Source: Zizania palustris (taxonomy: Eukaryota; Streptophyta; Magnoliopsida; Poales; Poaceae). Taken from it: DNA of 64,000 bases. Location of the stretch: positions 17,236,162-17,300,161 of the forward strand of contig JAAALK010000287.1 in assembly GCA_019279435.1 (NCBI GenBank), read 5' to 3'. The notes below the pieces were generated by a model. That model saw only the letters and a list, made by a program, of their open reading frames with translations, ran no database searches and had not been told where the DNA came from. Below, piece after piece: positions 57,601 through 64,000 of the stretch; positions within the stretch are counted from its first letter, which is position 1; the number at the start of each line of letters is the position of its first letter. Both the position numbers and the translations under genes were made by a program.

Positions 57601-59120
57601 AAGGTGACGACCGCACCTTCAGGGTTGGTCACCGTGACGGATTTGTTGGCACAGTCGATCACTCCCTTGTGCTTCATCAACCAATCCATCCCTAGTATAA
57701 GTTCGAGTCCAGTGCATTGGATGAGGACTGGCTCGGCCCGAAACAGTACTCCTTGGATGTCAATTTGAACCTTAGGGCTGTATAAGCGGGCTAGGGTCCT
57801 ATTGCCGGGAGTGGCAATCACCATGGGGATGGGTAGAGGGAGCACGTCCAGTTTGTTTGTTTTCACAAAATCTTCCGAGACGAAGGAGTGGGTTGCTCCA
57901 GAGTCAAATAATATTACAGCCGGTACGGAATCCACAGTAAACGTACCGAGCACGACTTCAGGAGCCTCCTGAGCTTCCTCCGCGCTGATGTGGTTGACGC
58001 GGGCACGAACCGCCTGGTTGGGTGCCGCGCCTTGGGTCTGCTTGGGGTGAGGACACTGGTGCGAATAGTGCCCTTCCTTGCGGAAGTTGAAGCAGACGAC
58101 CGGCCTTCCTTGGCGATCCTTCAAGATCGGAGCCTTGGCGGCTGGCTTCGGCTGAGCGGCCGGTGCTGGTGGAGCGGGGCGAGGATGACCGGCGTTGGAT
58201 CCACCGACGGCGTGAGGTGGCCTGAAGGTGGGCCGAGGATGGTAGGCGGGCGCTGGTGGCGGAGGGACGAAGCGGGGCCTCTGCGAGTTTGCCTGTTGAT
58301 GCTTGAAGGCGATCATCTTCCTCTTCTTGAGGTCCAACCTGTTTTGCTCAGTCTCTTGGATGAGTGCTTTGTTGACTAGCTGTTGGAAGTCGGCGTAGTC
58401 GGTGGCGACGAGCTGGATGGACAGCTCATCCTTGAGTCCCCGGAGGAACTTGGCTTGGCGAAGGGCGTCGGTGCGCACTTCCTCTGGTGCGTAGCGGGCG
58501 AGGCGATTGAACTAATGGAGGTACTCCATGACGGTCCGGTTGCCTTGTTGCAGGTCGCGGAACTCCTGCTGTTTCACCGCGATGACATCGGCGGGGACGT
58601 GGGCGGCACGAAAGGCGATGGTGAACTCCGCCCAAGTCTCCACGTGGTCCTCCGGCTGGGACTCACGATAGTTGTCCCACCATTCAGCGGCGGGACCCTA
58701 GAGCTGGTGAGTGGCGAAGGCCACTCGCTGTCGGTCGGTGCAGGGGAGGAGGTCGAGCTTCTTTCCGATGGTACAAAGCCAATCTCCGGCCTCCATCGGG
58801 TTGGTGGTGCTCGAGAAAATGGGCGGGCGCACGCGCAGAAACTCGGAGAGTTGCGGAGCGGGCGCGGGTGCTGGTGCGCGAGGGGCAGGTTCCCCGTTCT
58901 GCAGACGGTCCAACTGAGCCTGTTGGTTCTGCATTTGGGTGAGGAGGGCGGTGATCAGTTGGTTCTGATTCGCCATCATCTCCGCCAAGGTGGGGTGGTT
59001 GGCGGAGGGCGACCCAGATTGACGCGGGCCCGTTGCACCCCAGTTGGGTACAACACCCTCGGGCGCATCACGGCTTCCTCCTGCTCCGTTGTTGGAGCTG
59101 GTGTTCTGGTGGTTTGCCAT
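54654..59120 (-). pseudogene. gag-pol polyprotein of element B (five premature stops, otherwise one frame)
   Basis: A single 1,489-codon frame from MANHQNTSSN (59120) to the end of the chromodomain (54654), interrupted only by stops at 54975, 55386, 56064, 58512 and 58698. Domains by residue: Gag 1-330; zinc knuckle at about 340 reading CFNFRKEGHYSHQC (second Cys changed to Phe); protease DSGATHSF at about 405; RT with intact FIDD at about 717; RNase H CDASRQGLG at about 858; integrase GMDFITG (about 1143), SDRGSQF (about 1205), QTERVN (about 1241); and a chromodomain-like C-terminus (YIEKPIKILETKER..., about 1430-1489). It is better kept than element A and gives the reference for A's deletions. 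Confidence 0.92.
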
Positions 59121-59305
59121 CTTCTGAATTCATAAGGTTATAAGGCAAAAAGTTGACAACACAATTAACAAGAATAGTTCATGCATTTAAATTAAGTGGT
59201 AAAAACGTTCATTACAATCAGTTCTTATTCTACCCACAACACACTCGTCGTGGGTAGCACCACATACAAAATCATGCTTTTTATTTAAATAGCGGCTCCT
59301 AACGC
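59121..59305 (-). other. spacer between pre-gag frame and gag in element B
   Basis: AT-rich non-coding stretch matching 13570-13769 of element A. Confidence 0.4.
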
Positions 59306-59925
59306 CTACTCGCCACCGGAGGCGGTCTCCGTGCTCTCGGAACCACGAGTACGCGGCTCCAGAGGGATGGTGGGTTCGAGAAAATTCTCGATGATGGAGT
59401 CGGAGACGAGGCCGGGGCGTGGTGTAGGGGCTCTGGTGGAGGGTCTGGCGGGGGAGGGTCGTGGCGGGATCCTCTTGGGGCGAGGGAGGGGCTCACGAAT
59501 GGGCTTCTTCTTCCTTGGAAGAAGGGGAACCATCTCCGCAATATCCTTCTGCAGCTGCATGATCTTGCGCTGCAGCTCGCCGTTCTGCTGGATCAAGTTC
59601 TTCGTTTCTTCACGAAGGAACTCAACCGCCTCATGGTGCTCGTCGGCGTCGAGCACCGCCTCGGTATGGAGATCGTCCATAGCCTGTAGAAGACGTGACT
59701 GCCGGGCCATGACCGAATCACGCACAGAGTGAACTCCGAGGTAGATGCTACGGTGGGCTTCGGGAGTACGCTTCGGCACAAGCCGGAAGGACGAGTTCTG
59801 AAGACGATCGTCGTAGATCATCCTCAGCTCCATGAGGGCCTGGAGGGCGACTCGTTGGCACGCGACGTCGAAAGTCGGGCCTCCAAGTGCTGTGGTGTAG
59901 GGCGGCAGGTGTTCTCCGGAGCCGT
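59306..59925 (-). CDS. pre-gag ORF of element B, unknown function, 5'-truncated
   Basis: About 206 codons open to the copia G boundary, ending ETASGGE at 59306. It has no internal stop where A's copy has one (LLQAMDDL here). It shares the coiled coil (NGELQRKIMQLQKDI), the basic Pro-rich PRPKRIPPRPS stretch and the acidic tail with 13770-14552. Most differences from A are conservative. I do not recognise a family; the gene is cut at its 5' end. Confidence 0.6.
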
Positions 59926-61895
59926 TGAGGAGCCATGCTGAATAGCGTGGGCCTCATGGCTCCAGAAGTGATGAGTCATTGTCAACAATAGTCAACAAGG
60001 ACTGAAGAAGAGATGAGATCTGCTGTTTCATGGGCCGCGTGTGACTCAGGTACACGGGCAGCGAGCGACTGTCGGGCAGAGGAGGCTGCGAAGTCGGGCT
60101 GGCCCAATCCGGGTGCATGGGCCAGAAGCAGTAGAAGACCCACTGGGCTGTTGACCAGGACTGACTCAGGTACACGGGCGGTGAGCGATTGCCGGGCTGA
60201 GAGAGCTGCGGGGTCGGGCCGGCCCAATCCGGGTACCTGGTGCAAAGCTGGTGGAGGCTTTGTCAGTTTCGGCGTAAAACTGACAACCGTTGATTCTGTA
60301 TCCGACTGTCCAGAAGAGTAGCTTCCGGATATGTCATCTGTTACTCTAGGCCCACAGTCAGTCAGTTGTGTCTGTAAAAATACCTAAGGGCAGTAGAGTC
60401 TTTTTTTGTATTTTTGAGTCTGTAAAAACCCTAAGGGGCTGGTAGAATATTCCTAGTGTTGGGCTGCCTATAAATAGCACCCCAATCCCTAGGGTTTGGA
60501 CTACCCCTTTGTGCTGAAATCAAATCCACCTTTTTGGGTCACTGTCTTCTCTCTCCTGTGTGCGCCGCCAAGGCTTTCCTCTCCCTGTTCTTGCATTCTT
60601 TTGGCTCAAATCTTTTGGATGCATTTAATCTTTGAACTCTGGTGAATTTATTGCTTGCGTTTTGTTCGGTTTGGGGAGTTATTGCCTCACCTACGGGCTG
60701 TTGAATTTATTCTTGAAGAGAAGTTTCCTCGGCTGGGTGTGTTCTTCACGGTGGGAGTACTAGTTCTTGCTGTTGCAAGTAGTACTGCTTTGCTGTAGCT
60801 ACAGTGTCCTGTAGAAGCTTTTCACCTTCTATTGCCTAGCTTTTTGATCGAAGCTGACAGTCACTTTTGCCTTTTCCTGGTGTGTCTGGCGAAGCTCGGT
60901 TCCGTGCGAAGCCCCTCAACTCTGTGAGGCAGGCTCCTATCGAACCTCTTTAAAGGCTTCGCTCAGACTTCGAACGTCGGTTTTTGAGTCTGAGTTGCTA
61001 GATTCGAAGTTCTTCCTGTATGGACAGCATCGCATACTTCGAACTAGCATACTCCGAATCTATCTGTTCGAAGTGCACACTTCATTAGGCTTCGAAGTTG
61101 GGTTCGAAGTTTGTCTGTACTGATAGACTTCGCTTGAATTCTTTGTGGCGTGTCAGCCTTCGATTCTCCTTCCGAAGCTTTCCTTTTTCGAAGATAGCGT
61201 GTAGGCTTCGGACTTGATTTTCTGTCACGTGACAGACTTCGCTTCTTTGTTCGAAGGTTGTCTGTTTGTGTGTGTTGTGTTCGAAGTTTTTGCTTCGAAG
61301 CCTTCGGTTCTAAGAGTGTTCGAAGTGTTGTCTTCGAAGTGCATACTTCGAAGCAGGCTCCGGCACTGTTTTTCTTCGATCCGAAGCTCGTACTTCGAAG
61401 CTGTGTTCGAAGTCCTTGTCTTCGTAGTACTTACTTCGAACCAGGCTCCGGCACTGTTTTTACTTCGCTCCGAAGTACTCTTCGCTTCTTACCACTTCGC
61501 ACTAGCCTGACAGTGACACCTTCGGCACTTCGGACAGACTCCGTCATCAACCTCCGAAGCAGACCTCGACGTGCGAAGGGGACTTCGCCAAGTTTCAAAC
61601 AGGAGACAACTTTGGACAGTAACTTCTCTTTTCACTTTATACATACTTAGATCATTTCATTGAGAAGTATAGGCCTGTTACAACTTGTTTATCTGCCTAG
61701 TTGCACCACTTTAGTTTTACACTGTTTATCATCAGATACTTCTAGGTTAGAAACCTTTAGACTTAGGCCTTCTGTTTATTTTCTGCTGCGTAGTATTTTT
61801 GAGGTGCGTTGGGTATTGGGAACAGGCCATTGATTCGAAAGAATTTTTAAGGCGCCCATTCACCCCCCCCTCTGGTCGCTACTTTCGGTCCTACA
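59926..61895 (+). repeat. 5' LTR of copia element G (1.97 kb)
   Basis: It starts TGAGGAGCCATG and ends GGTCCTACA. A TATAAATA promoter box is at 60469-60476 with CCCTAGGGTTT after it. The part 60880-61600 is very rich in TTCGAA and contains an approximately 88-bp tandem duplication (GGCTCCGGCACTG at about 61356 and 61443). Confidence 0.85.
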
Positions 61896-61897
61896 AG

Positions 61898-61909
61898 TGG
61901 TATCAGAGC
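61898..61909 (+). other. primer binding site of element G
   Basis: TGGTATCAGAGC, two bases after the LTR, matches the 3' end of initiator Met-tRNA as in most plant Copia elements. Confidence 0.9.
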
Positions 61910-61960
61910 GAGGTTAGGGTTTTTCCATACCTTAACCGGTTCTAAACCCCAGTAGTGACT

Positions 61961-64000
61961 ATGACGTCTCCTGGCAAGGTCCCGTCCTTGGAAGCCTATG
62001 GCTATAATTATTGGAAGACTCGCATGCGAGCCTATCTCATGAGCCAGGGTTCGGACATATGGGACATTTGCGTTCACACCACGTTTGTCATTCTGCCAGT
62101 TACTGAGAAAGGTACTGCTGGTATCATTGCTCAGCATCTGAGCAACAGTAAGGCTGTGAACATTTTATTTTCTGGTTTAGGTCCCACTGAATTTGAGCGA
62201 GTGAGTCATCTCTCCACTGCGAGAGAGATCTGGGCTACCCTCAAGGCACACCATGAGGGAACAGCACAGGTCAAGGCTCGGCTCTATCAGACCTACCGGC
62301 GTGAATATGAGAATTTCACACAGAAGCCGGGTGAATCTGTTGAAGCCTTGTTTGGTCGTTTTCAGTCGATCATTAACAAGCTTCGGGACAACAAGGCTGA
62401 GGGTGCTCAGTTAGTCTCAGATCATGAGCAGGCGCTCAAGGTCCTTCATACCTTGGACCCAAAGATCTGGGAGATCAAGGTATCATCTATCGTTGAGAGT
62501 ACTTCTTACGATACCTTGACCATTTCTGAGTTGTTTAGCAAGCTAAAGGCCACTGAGGTAGATATCCAGTTGAGATCAAATCTCACTGGCTCTGGATCAA
62601 AATCCCTGGCCCTTGCTACACCTTCTGTTGATCCCTCTGCTATGAGCTGTGCTGGGTTCTCTTTGATGTCTATCACTGAGGACCAGCTTGAGTTGTTGGG
62701 AGATGATGATTTGTGTCTCTTTAACAACCGGGTGCGTCGTGTCTATGATAAAAGAATGTTCAAAAGACACGGCACAAAATCCGGATGCTTTGAATGTGGT
62801 GATCCAGGACACTTCATCGCCGACTGCCCCAAGCGCAGTGGATACAAGAAGGGCACCGGCAATAGCTTCCACGACTCCGGCAAGCATGAGAGCCCCTCCT
62901 TCACCAAGGGCAAGCCGAAGACCCGGTTCTTCAAGAAGGCCCTGAAGGACTACCGGCGAGAGAACAAGAAGCGCGACAAGGCCTTCTTCGCCGAGATGGA
63001 GAAGAGCTACTCCAAGAGATCCACGTCTTCTTCCTCTTCATCGAGCTCAAGTGATGAGGAGATCACCATCAAGAAGGGGAAGGACAAGGATGATCCGGCG
63101 GGCCTCTGCTTCATGGCCTTCGGAGACAAGCCGAAGAGCCGCTCACACCAGCGCCGAAGATCCCGCAAGAGCTTCTGCTCCATGGCTCTTGGGGATAGAG
63201 AAGAAAAGAGCTCCTCCGACGACTCCGACGACGACGATAGCAAGGTATCATCTTATGAGCGCGAAATTGTTGATTTACTTGAGAGCAATCGTCAGGAGTT
63301 GAAGTATCGGGAGAAACTGCTTAGGGGGGCTAAGAAAAGGATAGACGAGTTAGAGAGTGAGCTTGCCGTGGCCAACGGTAGGATTGAGAGTCTATCCTCT
63401 TCCCCTTGCTTGGGTGATAGCAGTGAGTGCCCGAAGTGTGAGGTGCTTCTGTGTGACCTGTCGACTTTGAAGTCCAGGTACACAGAAATGGTTGATGAGA
63501 GGGACGCTTTGGCCACTGAGCTTGAAAGCGCTCAGCAGGAGCTGAAAGATGCTCAAGCCACTGTCGTCGCACCCTGTGTTGATTGCCCATCTCATCTAGC
63601 TGCCTTAGCTGAGCTGAAATCCAAGGGCAATGAGCATTTGGGTGATTTGGAGAGGTTGAGAGCTGAGCTTGCCCAGACTAGGCTAGAGCTTGAGACACTG
63701 TCAGTTCCACCCACTGTTTGTGAGAACTGTCTGTCTCTTAGAATGGAGTTGATTAAGCTAAAAGCCGGAAAGTCTGTCCAAGTAGAGAGTGAGTGTGAGA
63801 CCTGCTTGTCTCAGGTGGAGGTTCTAGCTTCCTTGAGAGAGGAGCTAGCAGATTCTCAGAATGAGAACTTTTACCTCCGTTCTATCCTGAGTTGGGTCAG
63901 TGCCAGAGAGCCACAGCTTGGCATGATGATCCAGCAGTTCAAGAGGAAGGATGGGTTTGGAGTAGGTTACACCTACACCAAGGCTGACTTTGAGAGTGCC
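61961..64000 (+). CDS. Gag of copia element G, open to the window end (at least 680 codons)
   Basis: Start MTSPGKVPSLEAYGYNYWK, 63 bp after the LTR. I read the frame to 64000 with no stop. Residues about 10-200 are the Copia Gag core (YWKTRMRAYL, ILFSGLGPTEFERV, IWATLKAHHEG, ALKVLHTLDPKIWEIKV). A CCHC knuckle CFECGDPGHFIADC lies at about 276-289. Next is a Lys-rich segment, a Ser run followed by acidic residues (about 355-367) and an SSSDDSDDDD stretch (about 420). From about 430 on is a long coiled coil with repeated paired cysteines (CPKC, CVDC, CENC, CETC). The knuckle binds the element RNA, and the coiled coil probably helps particle assembly. The Gag-Pol junction is not reached. Confidence 0.88.
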   Translation, partial: MTSPGKVPSLEAYGYNYWKTRMRAYLMSQGSDIWDICVHTTFVILPVTEKGTAGIIAQHLSNSKAVNILFSGLGPTEFERVSHLSTAREIWATLKAHHEGTAQVKARLYQTYRREYENFTQKPGESVEALFGRFQSIINKLRDNKAEGAQLVSDHEQALKVLHTLDPKIWEIKVSSIVESTSYDTLTISELFSKLKATEVDIQLRSNLTGSGSKSLALATPSVDPSAMSCAGFSLMSITEDQLELLGDDDLCLFNNRVRRVYDKRMFKRHGTKSGCFECGDPGHFIADCPKRSGYKKGTGNSFHDSGKHESPSFTKGKPKTRFFKKALKDYRRENKKRDKAFFAEMEKSYSKRSTSSSSSSSSSDEEITIKKGKDKDDPAGLCFMAFGDKPKSRSHQRRRSRKSFCSMALGDREEKSSSDDSDDDDSKVSSYEREIVDLLESNRQELKYREKLLRGAKKRIDELESELAVANGRIESLSSSPCLGDSSECPKCEVLLCDLSTLKSRYTEMVDERDALATELESAQQELKDAQATVVAPCVDCPSHLAALAELKSKGNEHLGDLERLRAELAQTRLELETLSVPPTVCENCLSLRMELIKLKAGKSVQVESECETCLSQVEVLASLREELADSQNENFYLRSILSWVSAREPQLGMMIQQFKRKDGFGVGYTYTKADFESA

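Larger units (their letters stand above)
51148..59925 (-). mobile_element. Element B: Tekay/Del-type Ty3/Gypsy, same family as A, 5' end cut by copia G
   Basis: The 3' LTR (51148-54609), gag-pol (54654-59120) and a pre-gag frame (59306-59925) are on the minus strand and collinear with element A. Homology to A stops abruptly at 59925, where the copia G LTR begins. B's leader and 5' LTR are therefore expected right of copia G, outside the window, or have been lost. Confidence 0.9.
59926..64000 (+). mobile_element. Element G: SIRE/Maximus-type Ty1/Copia retrotransposon, 5' part
   Basis: 5' LTR (59926-61895), initiator Met-tRNA primer binding site (61898) and a long open gag (61961 to the window end). 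The long Gag with a C-terminal coiled-coil region is usual in the SIRE/Maximus lineage. Protease, integrase and RT should follow outside the window. It interrupts element B and belongs to the same broad family as F. Confidence 0.85.

Noticed and set aside
57990..59135. Long plus-strand frames opposite gag-pol of element B (also 39098-39508 minus, 45008-46678 plus)
   Set aside because: Shadows of real coding sequence on the other strand; no independent domain evidence.
60976..61442. TTCGAA cluster as a heat-shock element array
   Set aside because: Heat-shock elements need GAA and TTC blocks separated by two bases (TTCnnGAA); here TTC and GAA are adjacent and irregularly spaced.

Overview
This window is nuclear DNA from a plant, most likely a grass (Poaceae). 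It is almost entirely nested transposable elements. The evidence for a plant is the set of element lineages: a chromodomain Ty3/Gypsy family of Tekay/Del type with LTRs of about 3.4 kb, Tat/Retand-type Ty3/Gypsy elements with genes on the opposite strand, SIRE/Maximus-type Ty1/Copia, CACTA, hAT and Tourist-like MITEs. Plant protein domains (B3, plant mobile domain) and GC-rich LTR segments beside AT-rich spacers fit this. I see no intact host gene. The only host-like coding trace outside the transposons is a short, frameshifted fragment of an MFS (spinster-like) transporter near 35.7-36.0 kb. Species is not determined.

Left block (1-25.6 kb): a degenerate Tat-like gypsy element 'E' (+ strand, about 1-22002) keeps gag and protease remnants but no RT or integrase. 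It carries a minus-strand gene with a plant mobile domain and ends in a 1.1-kb 3' LTR (20892-22002). E sits inside a degenerate copia element 'F', whose RNase H remnant (22003-22510) and 3' LTR (23860-25592) follow. E's minus-strand gene is split by a CACTA-like transposon (3128-17789) that carries B3-domain gene pieces. That transposon is itself split by Tekay-like element 'A' (5952-17643, minus strand, both LTRs present, coding region dead).

Middle block (25.6-37.3 kb): several MITEs, a solo LTR (26888-27381), a 4.2-kb hAT-like element (28461-32698) filled with about seven 500-bp tandem units, a hairpin MITE, and about 4.3 kb without recognisable transposons that holds the transporter fragment.

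Right block (37.3-64 kb): an old gypsy LTR 'D' is split by a very young Tat/Retand element 'C' (37758-49179; 5-bp duplication ATAAC; LTRs differ at one base). C encodes gag-pol on the minus strand and a convergent six-exon gene on the plus strand, with a 60-bp minisatellite between their 3' ends. Next is a second Tekay-like element 'B' (51148-59925, minus strand). Its polyprotein frame is interrupted only by five stop codons. B is cut by SIRE-type copia element 'G' (5' LTR from 59926, gag open from 61961 to the window end).

Functionally these are retrotransposition cassettes (gag shell, protease, RT/RNase H, integrase) and passive DNA elements. Only C and G look recent, and C's gag is broken by a one-base frameshift. 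The less ordinary content is the extra genes: opposite-strand genes in E and C, a pre-gag frame shared by A and B, and the B3 cargo of the CACTA element.
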